DNA of 44,008 bases from Deltaproteobacteria bacterium (GTDB taxonomy: Bacteria; Desulfobacterota; Syntrophobacteria; BM002). The position numbers were made by a program, and so were the translations under genes. This document shows positions 16,277 through 24,419 of this stretch, in pieces. Position 1 is the first letter of the stretch. The number at the start of each line of letters is the position of its first letter. Below the pieces are notes generated by a model. The model saw only the letters and a list, made by a program, of their open reading frames with translations. It searched no databases and was not told the DNA's origin. The stretch spans positions 1 through 44,008 of the forward strand of contig JAFDGZ010000042.1 of the NCBI GenBank assembly GCA_019309045.1, in the 5' to 3' direction.

Positions 16277-17953
16277 TCAGGCGGCTGCCCTGCGCTTGGC
16301 TTCGATATAGCGGGCAATGCCCGCAGCTGCCTTGCGACCGCCGGCGCAGGCGGCAATGGCAATGCCCGGGCCGGTCTGAACGTCGCCGGCTGTAAAAACT
16401 CCCGGCACATTGGTCATGAAGGTCTCGGGATCGGCATCCAGAGTGTTCCAGCGGGTAATCTCCAGGCCGCTGTCATCGGGCACAAAGGCAACGTCAGGCC
16501 GCTGGCCGATTGCCGGTATGAGAGTTTCGGCCTCGATGACGAATTCGGAGCCTTCTATGGGAACAGGGCGGCGTCTGCCGCTGGCATCTGGTTCTCCCAG
16601 CTGCATGCGCAAACACTTGAGGGCCTTCATGCGGCCGTTGTCGCCAATCACCTCCACAGGCGCCACCAGGTATTGAAACTTGATGCCCTCCTCCTCGGCA
16701 GCATCGATCTCCCAGGGGCTGGCCGGCATTTCCTTCTTGGTGCGGCGATAGAGGACGTGGACCTCGTCGAAGCCCTCGCGCCAGCTCACTCTGGCAGCAT
16801 CCATGGCCACGTTGCCGCCGCCGATGATGATGACCTTGCCGCGGGCATCGATCTTCTTGCCCATGTTGGCGTCCTTGAGAAACTTGACGCCGTCTACCAC
16901 TCCCTCGAGATCCTCACCGGGAATGCGGAGTTTCATGCCGCTCCAGGCGCCCACGCCAATGAATATGGCGGCATAGTCTCTCTGGAGCTCCTCGAAGGTG
17001 ACATCCTTGCCAATGCGGGTATTGCAGCGCAGCTCCACGCCGTGCTCGAGAATCCAGTTGATCTCCCGCATCAGGGTTGGCGTGGGCAGTCGATACTCTG
17101 GAATGCCATAGCGGAACATGCCGCCGGGCTCGGGCATGGCTTCGAAGCAGACCGAGCGATAGCCGGCCTTGGCCAGGAAATAGCCGCAGGTGAGGCCTGC
17201 TGGACCGGCGCCTATTATGGCCACCTTTTCATCGTGAAACTGCTCGGGGACTTCCACGGGGGGGTCGATGTCGTGGTGCATTTCCCAGTCGGCCACAAAG
17301 CGCTTCAGAGCGCAGATGGCTATGGGCTCATCCACGTGACCACGGTTGCAGGCTCCTTCACAGGGATGCGGGCATACCCGGCCAATGGAGAGAGCGAAGG
17401 GCAGTCTTTCCCTTATTTTAGCAAGAGATTCTGCGTATTTACCGTCGGCAATCAAACCTACATAGGAGCGGATGTCCAGATTGGCAGGACAGGTGGCCTG
17501 GCAGATGGGCATGTCCTCCTTGAAAATATTGTAGACTCCCACACTGGGATTGAAAAAATCGATGGCAGTGCGAAAACCCAGCCCCTCATTGAAGTCATCG
17601 TACATGTGTATGGGGCACACCCGAATGCAGGCCTTGCAGTCGTTGCACTTCTCAGGGTCCACCCTGGGCGTGCGCTGCCTGAGGCGGAAGTGGAAGCTGC
17701 CGTCGGCAGCCTTGGCCTTGAGAAGTTCTGCATTGGTGAGCAGCCGGATGTTGGGGTGCTTCCTGACAGCTTCCCAGTCCACGGCAGAAAACCCCGACTC
17801 ACCGTTGATGATGCGCGTTTGCGGCAGTCTCCTGCCGCCGAAGCTTGGCGCTGCTTCCACCAGGATTACCTGGTTGCCGGCTTCCGCTTGCGACAGGGCG
17901 GCGGCCACGCCGGCTGGATCACCTCCGAAAATTATCACTCGTTTCTTAGACAC
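16277..17953 (-). CDS. HdrA N-terminal/GltD-like NAD(P)H:FAD oxidoreductase
   Basis: A 558-residue Fe-S flavoprotein. Residues about 1-90 are a degenerate HdrA N-terminal FAD domain, with the Thr-Asn-x-Cys-Ala-x-(Cys/Sec) motif replaced by unrelated residues. A ferredoxin-type Cys-Asn-Asp-Cys-Lys-Ala-Cys-Ile-Arg-Val-Cys-Pro follows. The GltD/NfnB-like part carries its Cys-Pro-x-x-Cys-x-x-x-Cys N-terminal cluster, a Gly-Ala-Gly-Pro-Ala-Gly FAD loop and a Gly-Gly-Gly-Asn-Val-Ala-Met-Asp NAD(P)-binding loop. It is likely the NAD(P)H-oxidising flavoprotein of the complex. GTG at 17953 was chosen because GGAGGAAG lies upstream. Confidence 0.88.
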   Translation of the reverse strand: MSKKRVIIFGGDPAGVAAALSQAEAGNQVILVEAAPSFGGRRLPQTRIINGESGFSAVDWEAVRKHPNIRLLTNAELLKAKAADGSFHFRLRQRTPRVDPEKCNDCKACIRVCPIHMYDDFNEGLGFRTAIDFFNPSVGVYNIFKEDMPICQATCPANLDIRSYVGLIADGKYAESLAKIRERLPFALSIGRVCPHPCEGACNRGHVDEPIAICALKRFVADWEMHHDIDPPVEVPEQFHDEKVAIIGAGPAGLTCGYFLAKAGYRSVCFEAMPEPGGMFRYGIPEYRLPTPTLMREINWILEHGVELRCNTRIGKDVTFEELQRDYAAIFIGVGAWSGMKLRIPGEDLEGVVDGVKFLKDANMGKKIDARGKVIIIGGGNVAMDAARVSWREGFDEVHVLYRRTKKEMPASPWEIDAAEEEGIKFQYLVAPVEVIGDNGRMKALKCLRMQLGEPDASGRRRPVPIEGSEFVIEAETLIPAIGQRPDVAFVPDDSGLEITRWNTLDADPETFMTNVPGVFTAGDVQTGPGIAIAACAGGRKAAAGIARYIEAKRRAAA

Positions 17954-18173
17954 GACTTCTTCCTCCACCAGATGGTGACGAGTCCAGAATGTGGGCAGAC
18001 TTCAAAACTTATTGCTGATGGCATCCGCTGGCACCTTCCTGCGGCCTGAGCCGGGACAATGCCCTGGCATTCATCCAGAGAAATGTTGTCGGCAGGCGCC
18101 CCGGCTCCCCTCGGGCTGCAGACTCCTGCGGCCGGGCCATTGTGGCCCCGCTCCTGGCAGGTTCTGGCCGGCC

Positions 18174-18962
18174 TCAGGCTGCGTCGGCTGCCTGTTCTGC
18201 CAGCTCGTACAGAGGGGAGCTGCCTTCCACCCCGGCCAGCTGCACGAATCCCCGACGCTGCAGGGCAAGCACATACCTGAGTACACGATGAGCGGGCAAT
18301 TGCAGCCAGGAGGCGAGCTGCTTTACCGAGGCAGCTCTCTGGCCCAATTGGGCCAGTATCTGATGAGTGGCTACCTCATCCATAATGATGGTGTCCAGAG
18401 TACGCCACATTTCGTGTTCGGTAAAAAGCTCGCCATACTTGTTGCCGGTGGTGGTGAACTCCACAAACTTGCCCACCACCCAGCGGAGCTTCTCTCCGGC
18501 CAGGGCAGCCCGTGCCGCTTCCAGCTTCTCCTGGAGAGCACCGGCTGCAAGTCTATCGCCGCTTCCCAGGGGCCCGAGCTCACGGATGCCCTGGTCAAAA
18601 GTGCTGACGAGCTCCACAAAGCGTTCGCTTTCTGCAGAAGAACATTGCTCGAAAGCCACCCGTCCAGGGTTGAGCCCCACGTAGTCGAGCACCCTGGCGG
18701 CAAGGCCCACCTTGATCTTTCCCTGGACGTTGCCGATGATGTAATGGCAGTCGCCAAAATAACAGCCGACGACCATGACCCCATCTGCCCCGTAGACAAA
18801 GGCCTTGGCGATCATGGTGGGGTCCACGCGGCCGGTGCACATGAGCCGAATGATGCGTATGTCCGTGGTGTATTGTATCCTGGAAACTCCAGCGAGATCA
18901 GCCGCGGAGTAGCCTCACCAGGTGCAACAGAACACCAGTATTCTGGGTGTAAAATCCGCCAA
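18174..18962 (-). CDS. mvhD: MvhD/FlxD-type [2Fe-2S] electron-transfer subunit, selenoprotein with winged-helix-like tail
   Basis: The full 262-residue reading needs UGA at 18915-18917 read as selenocysteine (residue 16): Phe-Cys-Cys-Thr-Trp-Sec, where relatives have Cys-Cys-x-x-Cys. The frame is open from TTG 18962, which has GGAGGTGA ideally placed. The MvhD domain (1-145) continues with Leu-Met-Cys-Thr-Gly-Arg and Gly-Cys-Tyr-Phe-Gly-Asp-Cys-His-Tyr, normal MvhD cluster motifs. Residues about 190-262 look like a winged helix-turn-helix. MvhD passes electrons from hydrogenase or NAD(P)H modules to HdrA. A 222-residue model starting at 18842 would lose the N-terminal cluster motif. A hairpin that can act as SECIS follows the UGA. 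Confidence 0.88.
18880..18910 (-). promoter_or_regulatory. Candidate bacterial SECIS of mvhD (cluster B)
   Basis: Two mutually exclusive hairpins follow the UGA. One is CUGGA-GUU-UCCAG (18880-18892), whose loop G is 27 bases after UGA, as in both hdrA genes. The other is an ACUCC-GCG...CGC-U-GGAGU stem with a bulged U (18886-18910). Confidence 0.6.
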
Positions 18963-19050
18963 GAGGTCACCTCCTCACTCTGGACAATGTAGATGTGTCC
19001 TGGATGATCATCTGCTTGCCTGATGCTCTTCCCACATCAGGCAGATCTCT

Positions 19051-20724
19051 CTAGCCGGTTAAAAATGCCTTTATCTGTTCCTCCACCTGCTGGTCGGTAA
19101 AAGAATTGATGGACAGCGCATGCTGATAGCATGTTGCGGCGCACACACCACATCCCTTGCAGGCCACGGGAATGGGCTGCACCTTGCGGCCCTTTTCCGT
19201 GTGGACGATCTCCAGGGCGCCGTACGGACAGAGAGCAACGCAGAGGCCGCAGCCGCGGCAGGCGTCTTCATCTGCCAGCACCGACACTATGGGCTCCACG
19301 GTCATCACTCCCTTGGCCAGAGGGATGGAGGCCCGCGAGGCTGCTCCGAGGGCCTGGGACACGGCCTCGCGAACGGTGGCTGGATAGTGGGCGTTGCCGC
19401 AGAGATAGACGCCGTCTGTGGCAAAATCCAGGGGCTTGAGCTTCACGTGCCCCTCGAGGAAAAACTGGTTTTCATCAAGGGTGACGCGCAGCAGCTTGGA
19501 GATGGCCTCGTTGTCCTCTCCGGCTATCAACGGCGTGGAGAGCACCACCAGCTGTTGCGGCAGCTCGAGCTCACGACCCAGAAGGTGGTGGTAGACCCGG
19601 ACCTTGCCGTCTTCTACCTGCGGCGGCTTTTCAGGATCGTATTTTATATAGCGTACGCCCAGCTCCCTGGAGCGTTGAAAGAGGACCTCGTTCTCTGTGC
19701 CGTACGCCTGAATGTCCCGGTAGAGCACGTGCACCCGCGCTTCGGGATTGCGCTCCTTGATGGCGATGCTGTTCTTGATGGCGGTCATGCAGCAGATGCG
19801 GGAACAGTAGCGGCGCTCTTCGGAGCGGGCGCCGACGCACTGGATCATCACCACATCGTTGAAGTCCAGCTGCTGGCGCCGCAGAAGTTTCTCCAGCTCC
19901 AGCTGGGTGATGACGGTCTTGCCATCGTAGCCGTACATGCCCTCAGGCTTGAAAACCTGGGCCCCGGTGGCCACAATGATCACCCCGGCGCTGAATTCCT
20001 CCTGGACACCATTGACAGCAACAGTCACCTGGTAGTGGCCAATGTAGCCGGCCACCTCAGTGAGGGTGGCCGAGGTGAACAACCGGATGTTGTGGTGCGC
20101 CTTGACTTTGTCGGCCAGAGATGCGGCCAGGGTCTGGGCGTCTGCCCCGGAAGGAGCGAGTTCGTGGAGCTCCAGCAGGAGGCCTCCCAGCTGGGCCTGC
20201 TTCTCTACCAGAATTACCTCGTAGCCCCTGTTGGCCAGAGTCAGGGCGGCAGTCATGCCGCTGACGCCCCCTCCTATGACCATGGCCCTGGGATCCATTT
20301 CAGATTGAATGGGCTCCTGCGGCTCCAGAAGGACAGCCTTGGCAACTCCCATGCGGATGAGATCACGGGCCTTGGCTGTGCCTGTGTCGCGCTCCCGCAT
20401 GTGCACCCAGGAGCACTGGTCGCGGATGTTCACCATTTCAAAGAGATAGGGATTCAAGCCGGCTTCGGCGCAGGACTCGCGGAACAGTGGTTCATGAGTT
20501 CTGGGAGTGCAGGAGGCCACCACCACCCGATTGAGGTTTTCTTTCTTGATGGCCTCTTTGATCTCGTTGATGCCTGCTTCAGAGCAGGTATAGAGATTTT
20601 CCTTGACAAAGACCACGTGGGGCAGCGTCTTGGCATACTCGGCAAGACTCGGGCAATCGAGATAGCCGGCTATGTTGCTGCCGCAGTCGCAGACAAAGAC
20701 GCCGATGCGAATCTCTTCCGTCAA
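19051..20724 (-). CDS. hdrA: HdrA-like Fe-S flavoprotein (C-terminal HdrA module)
   Basis: A 557-residue protein. It opens with Arg-Ile-Gly-Val-Phe-Val-Cys-Asp-Cys-Gly, then [10 protein letters not shown] and Arg-Asp-Gln-Cys-Ser-Trp-Val-His, all HdrA hallmarks. A Gly-Gly-Gly-Val-Ser-Gly FAD loop follows at about 153, then Gln-Cys-Val-Gly-Ala-Arg and Cys-Ser-Arg-Ile-Cys-Cys. Two C-terminal [4Fe-4S] ferredoxin motifs (Cys-Arg-Gly-Cys-Gly-Leu-Cys and Cys-Lys-Gly-Cys-Gly-Val-Cys) complete it. It aligns in layout with the C-terminal 560 residues of the fused protein at 24420-28865. No selenocysteine. TTG at 20724 has GAGGTG five bases upstream; GTG at 20730 is the alternative. Confidence 0.9.
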   Translation of the reverse strand: MTEEIRIGVFVCDCGSNIAGYLDCPSLAEYAKTLPHVVFVKENLYTCSEAGINEIKEAIKKENLNRVVVASCTPRTHEPLFRESCAEAGLNPYLFEMVNIRDQCSWVHMRERDTGTAKARDLIRMGVAKAVLLEPQEPIQSEMDPRAMVIGGGVSGMTAALTLANRGYEVILVEKQAQLGGLLLELHELAPSGADAQTLAASLADKVKAHHNIRLFTSATLTEVAGYIGHYQVTVAVNGVQEEFSAGVIIVATGAQVFKPEGMYGYDGKTVITQLELEKLLRRQQLDFNDVVMIQCVGARSEERRYCSRICCMTAIKNSIAIKERNPEARVHVLYRDIQAYGTENEVLFQRSRELGVRYIKYDPEKPPQVEDGKVRVYHHLLGRELELPQQLVVLSTPLIAGEDNEAISKLLRVTLDENQFFLEGHVKLKPLDFATDGVYLCGNAHYPATVREAVSQALGAASRASIPLAKGVMTVEPIVSVLADEDACRGCGLCVALCPYGALEIVHTEKGRKVQPIPVACKGCGVCAATCYQHALSINSFTDQQVEEQIKAFLTG

Positions 20725-20749
20725 TTTCACACCTCATTGTGGAGTTCTA

Positions 20750-20966
20750 ATTAACAAATTCAAAAGTTTTAAAATTCAAAAAACTTAACCTTCAACCCGT
20801 AACTACTCCTTGTGCCTTCCACCCTGATAACCCTATACTGCTAGGAAGCTGGAAGGCTAGGAGGCTAGAAAGCTAAAAGACGACAGCGCTTCGCGCCATA
20901 AGCCTTCCACCCATTTCCCCTGCTCCCTGCTTTCCATCAACCATTAACCAATAACCGATAACCCCG
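20750..20966. repeat. Mixed period-8 and heptamer repeat region
   Basis: The 306-base gap between two hdrA genes contains an AAA-TT period-8 stretch (20753-20790), a GGAAGCTN-like period-8 array (20842-20879), the sequence GACAGCGCTTCGCGC (inverse of the composite-element core, near 20884), and a short AATAACC-GATAACC run (20946-20963). No gene or promoter was recognised. Confidence 0.65.
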
Positions 20967-21030
20967 GCGTCTTGTCACGGCGAAGTTTTAACGTAGCCGG
21001 AAGCCGAAGGCTTCTCAGCTTCTATTTTCC

Positions 21031-22575
21031 TTATTTTGCTCCGCCGGCAGCTGCTCTTGGCACAGCAGCCACAATTTCTGCGGCCCGGGCAGCAGCGCTG
21101 CTAGCCTGAGCCACCGATTCTGGAATGTCCATGGGCCCCTGGGCGCAGCCGCAGACAAAGATTCCCGGCCTGCTGGTGTCCAGGGGTATGAGGGGGTCGG
21201 TCTTGAAGAAGCCGTGTTCGTTGAGCTCAAGACCCATCATTTCCGCCAATTTCTGGGTGCCGGCAGCAGGTATACAGGCGGTGGCCAGGATCACCATGTC
21301 AAAGGTTTCCTGCTGTACCTGTCTGCTGGTGGTAGACTCGTACCACACTATGGGATTGTGATCTTTGTCCTCGGTGATCTCGGCTACCCGGCCGCGGATG
21401 TACTGGATGTTCGCTGATTGACCGCCGCGCAGTTTGTACTCCTCGAAGCCCCTGCCCACGGCGCGGAGGTCCATGCAGAAAATAGAGGAGCTCACCTCGT
21501 TGTCGTGCTCGTAGGCGATCATGGCCTCCTTGACCGAGTGCATGCAGCAGTAAGAGGAGCAGAAGCGGTTGAACCTGAAATCTCGGGAGCCCACACACTG
21601 GATGAAGGCGAGCTTCTTGGCAGTGGTGCTTGCTGCGTCGATCTTCTTCAGGGAGTCCAGCTGCTGCTGGCTGGCGTTAACCTTGCGGGCCAGTTCGGCC
21701 CAGCGCTTCAGCTCGGGCTCTTCTGCAGCGGCTTCCTCCTTCCAGGTTTCCAGAAACTCGGCCGTGGACTTGCCGTGCTTTTCTTCCAGTCTCTGCACCT
21801 GCCGGCTGAGCTTCTTGAGGCTTTTTTCCAGGGCGGCAATCTCAGCCCGCAGAGCCAGCTCAGAGGGCCTATCCAGGTGGCCCGCCGTAGGACCGCTGGC
21901 ACTGAGGAGACGCTCGAATTCCATGGCAGTTACCACGTTGGCGATATGCTGGTAGCCGTACTCTGGAATGACCGAGGGATCAAAGACCTCATAGCCGCTG
22001 GCCAGCACGATGGCCCCCACTTCAATATCCAGGAGCTGATCTTTCTGCTCGAAGTCTATGGCCTCGGCCTGGCAGGTCTTGGCGCAGATGCCACACTTCT
22101 TTCCCTGGCCGAGCTGACGACAATTTTCAGCGTCGATGCAAAAGGTGGAGGGGATTCCCTGGGGAAAGTACTTGTAAATAGCCTTGCGTTCACCGAGCCC
22201 GGCGTTGTAGTCGTCCGTGACGGAAGTGGGGCACTTTTCGGCGCAGGCGCCGCAGCCAGTGCAGAGGTCTTCATTGACATAGCGCGCTTTCTTGCGCACC
22301 TTCACCTGAAAATCGCCAGCTTCGCCAGCCACCTGCTCCACTTCGCTGTAGGCGAGAAGATTGATCTTTTGATGCCGACCGGCATCGAGCAACTTGGGCG
22401 ACAGAATTCAGATGGCGCAGTCGTTGGTGGGGAAGGTCTTGTCCAGCTGGGCCATCTTGCCGCCGATGCAGGGCAGCCGCTCTACCAGGTGGACCTGTAT
22501 TCCCATGTCTGCCAGGTCCAGGGAGGCCTGAATGCCGGCAATGCCGCCGCCAATGACCATGACGTCCTTGCTCAC
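21031..22575 (-). CDS. hdrA: HdrA-like flavoprotein, selenoprotein, with coiled-coil insertion
   Basis: A 514-residue protein when UGA at 22408-22410 is read as selenocysteine (residue 56) in Pro-Thr-Asn-Asp-Cys-Ala-Ile-Sec-Ile-Leu-Ser-Pro-Lys; family members have Cys there. GTG 22575 with GAGGTGA upstream gives the proper Gly-Gly-Gly-Ile-Ala-Gly FAD loop. Next come [12 protein letters not shown], a second Cys-rich motif, and Gln-Cys-Val-Gly-Ser-Arg-Asp with Cys-Cys. A charged, probably coiled-coil insertion of about 70 residues (about 240-310) interrupts the HdrA core. Annotating from the first ATG after the stop would lose the FAD loop and active motif. It is the first gene of cluster B. 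Confidence 0.92.
22371..22386 (-). promoter_or_regulatory. Candidate bacterial SECIS of hdrA (cluster B)
   Basis: GAUGCC-GGUC-GGCAUC is a perfect 6-bp hairpin that begins 22 bases after the UGA. The GGUC loop resembles the E. coli fdhF SECIS loop, with its first G 27 bases after UGA. Confidence 0.8.
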
Positions 22576-22603
22576 GCTTCACCTCACAGTTTGTAGGAGT
22601 GGT

Positions 22604-22803
22604 AAAATTCCAAAATTTCAGAGTTACAAAATCTTGAAGTTGTAAAGTTTTAAAATTATAAAATAAACAAATTACCAGGTGATAAAGACGATCTCAGTGA
22701 AACTGTTTGGGGGAGCGGCTTACCCCGACGACGGCACGGCCACATGGTGCCGCTCCCATGGAGTTACATTTTTTATTTTGTAATTTCACAACTTCACAAC
22801 TTA
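22604..22803. repeat. Inverted period-8 arrays around a 9-bp inverted repeat
   Basis: AAAATTCC/AAAATTTC/GAAGTTGT-type octamers (22604-22665) are mirrored by inverted octamers at 22770-22803. Between them GGGAGCGGC (22711-22719) pairs with GCCGCTCCC (22749-22757). It fills the gap between clusters A and B; possibly a small non-autonomous element. Confidence 0.65.
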
Positions 22804-22806
22804 GAC

Positions 22807-23934
22807 CTAGCCAACCGCCTCAGCCAGCAAGATGGTGAGGTCCTTGATTTCCAGATCCATATCCAGGTTGCCCAGGGCGCAGTTCAGGTGAATCTGGCAC
22901 TTGGGGCAGGCAGTCACCAGGGTGCGGGCGCCGGTGGCTGCAGCTTCCTGGAGCCGTTCAGCCTGGATTCTCTTGGAGCCGGTGCCGCAATTGGCCCAGC
23001 CGCTGGTGCCGCAGCATACGGCATTTTCCCTGTTTCTTTCCATTTCCACAAAGTGGCAGCCGGGGAGTTTGCTGAGGATTTCCCGGGGAGCATCATAAAT
23101 TTTGGCCATGCGGCCCAGCCTGCAGGGATCGTGGAAGGTGATGCTGGCAGCACCGTTCTCCCGCAGTTGCAAGCGCTCCTCGGCAAGCATCTGGGAGACC
23201 AGCTCGTAGAAGTGCACCACTTCGAAGCCAAGATCCCCGAAAAACTCCTGATAGTGATGCTTGAAGGTGTAGTAGCCCTCCGGACAGTTGAACACCACCC
23301 GCCTGGCTCCCGAGGCCCGAATGACCTCCAGGTTGTGGGCCGCCAGCTTCTTGAAGACGTCAACGTTGCCGTTCCAGAGCATGTCGTGGCCGCAGCAATG
23401 TTCGTCGTTGCTCACTACCGGGGTGATGCCGCCGGCATTGAGGATCTTGATGATGCTGCTGCTCACACTGAGACTGTCCACGCCGATATCGGCGAAGATG
23501 ACCTGGAAGTATGGCATGCAGCCCACAAAAAAGAAGGTGTCGCCGCGGTCGGCAATCTGGCCGGCCTCGCTGGCCCACTGGGTCTTGTTTTCCTTGATCC
23601 CCTGGGTCTGCAGTTCCATGATGGTCTGCAGCATGCCGTGATGGGAAAGCATGGGGGTGGTGCCCCGCTGCAGGGCCTCTTCACGCAGCAAGCGCATGAA
23701 TTCCGGAAAGTTGATGCTGGATGGGCACCGTTCGAAGCAGCGGCTGCAGGTCAGACACGACCAGAGATCCCGGTCCCTGAGCAGTTCTTCTCCGAGCCCC
23801 AGCAAGGCTTTTTCCACAATAAGCCGAGGTGAAAAGGAAGGCAGTACTCTGGAAACCGGACAGCTGCCGGTGCACACTCCACAGTCGAGGCAAAAGTAGC
23901 TCTGAGTCAGCTGGGCTGCATCTTCTATCTTCAT
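22807..23934 (-). CDS. HdrD-like (HdrC-HdrB fusion) heterodisulfide reductase-type subunit
   Basis: A 375-residue protein. Two [4Fe-4S] ferredoxin motifs form the HdrC part: Cys-Leu-Asp-Cys-Gly-Val-Cys near 15-21 and Cys-Leu-Thr-Cys-Ser-Arg-Cys near 60-66. Two CCG domains follow, with Cys-Cys-Gly-His-Asp and Cys-Cys-Gly-Thr-Ser-Gly, the HdrB site for the noncubane cluster. This layout is that of HdrD, TmcB and BamD. It is the probable disulfide- or acceptor-reducing end of cluster A. Its ATG overlaps the stop of mvhD (ATGA), so the two are translationally coupled. The actual substrate cannot be read from sequence. Confidence 0.92.
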   Translation of the reverse strand: MKIEDAAQLTQSYFCLDCGVCTGSCPVSRVLPSFSPRLIVEKALLGLGEELLRDRDLWSCLTCSRCFERCPSSINFPEFMRLLREEALQRGTTPMLSHHGMLQTIMELQTQGIKENKTQWASEAGQIADRGDTFFFVGCMPYFQVIFADIGVDSLSVSSSIIKILNAGGITPVVSNDEHCCGHDMLWNGNVDVFKKLAAHNLEVIRASGARRVVFNCPEGYYTFKHHYQEFFGDLGFEVVHFYELVSQMLAEERLQLRENGAASITFHDPCRLGRMAKIYDAPREILSKLPGCHFVEMERNRENAVCCGTSGWANCGTGSKRIQAERLQEAAATGARTLVTACPKCQIHLNCALGNLDMDLEIKDLTILLAEAVG

Positions 23935-24356
23935 GCGGCGACTCCAAGGGGTGATTTCCCCAGCTCTTTGATTTTCCTGGTAAAAGAGGTGACTATTTCA
24001 GCAAAGCGGCCTCCCTCGGCTGAAGAGACCCATTCGAGCGCCAGCCGCTCGTTGTCGATTCCCATGAGCTGCAACAGGCTGCGGGTCATTTCCACCATGC
24101 GCTGCGCTTTTTCATTACCATCCTGGTAATGGCAGTCGCCGATGTGTCAGCCGCTCACCAGCACGCCGTCCGCCCCCAGTTGAAAGGCCTTGAGGATGAA
24201 GTCCGGCGATACCCGGCCGGAGCACATCACCCTGATCAGGCGAATATTGGGCGGGTACTGCAGCCGGCTGACGCCTGCCAGGTCTGCGCCGGCATAGGCG
24301 CACCAGTTGCAGCAGAAGGCAATGATTTTTGGTTCGAATTCAGTGCTCATGCTCAT
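23931..24356 (-). CDS. mvhD: MvhD/FlxD/BamF-type electron-transfer subunit, selenoprotein
   Basis: A 141-residue protein when UGA at 24147-24149 is read as selenocysteine (residue 70) in Leu-Val-Ser-Gly-Sec-His-Ile-Gly-Asp-Cys-His-Tyr. The N-terminal Phe-Cys-Cys-Asn-Trp-Cys and Val-Met-Cys-Ser-Gly-Arg motifs have normal Cys. A Sec at this position is known from VhuD/MvhD relatives. Reading stops at 23931, overlapping the hdrD start by ATGA, which itself supports readthrough. ATG 24356 (or 24350) follows an AAAGGA box. It sits between the fused HdrA and HdrD-like genes and should relay electrons into HdrA. Confidence 0.93.
24113..24131 (-). promoter_or_regulatory. Candidate bacterial SECIS of mvhD (cluster A)
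   Basis: CAUUACC-AGGAU-GGUAAUG is a perfect 7-bp stem with a 5-base loop that starts 16 bases after the UGA. It is the strongest SECIS candidate in the window. Confidence 0.82.
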
Positions 24357-24419
24357 CTGTCCTTTATTTCCTCGGGTCCGCGGTTCTGGCCAGGGCATCC
24401 AGGTGCCATAGATTGCCTC

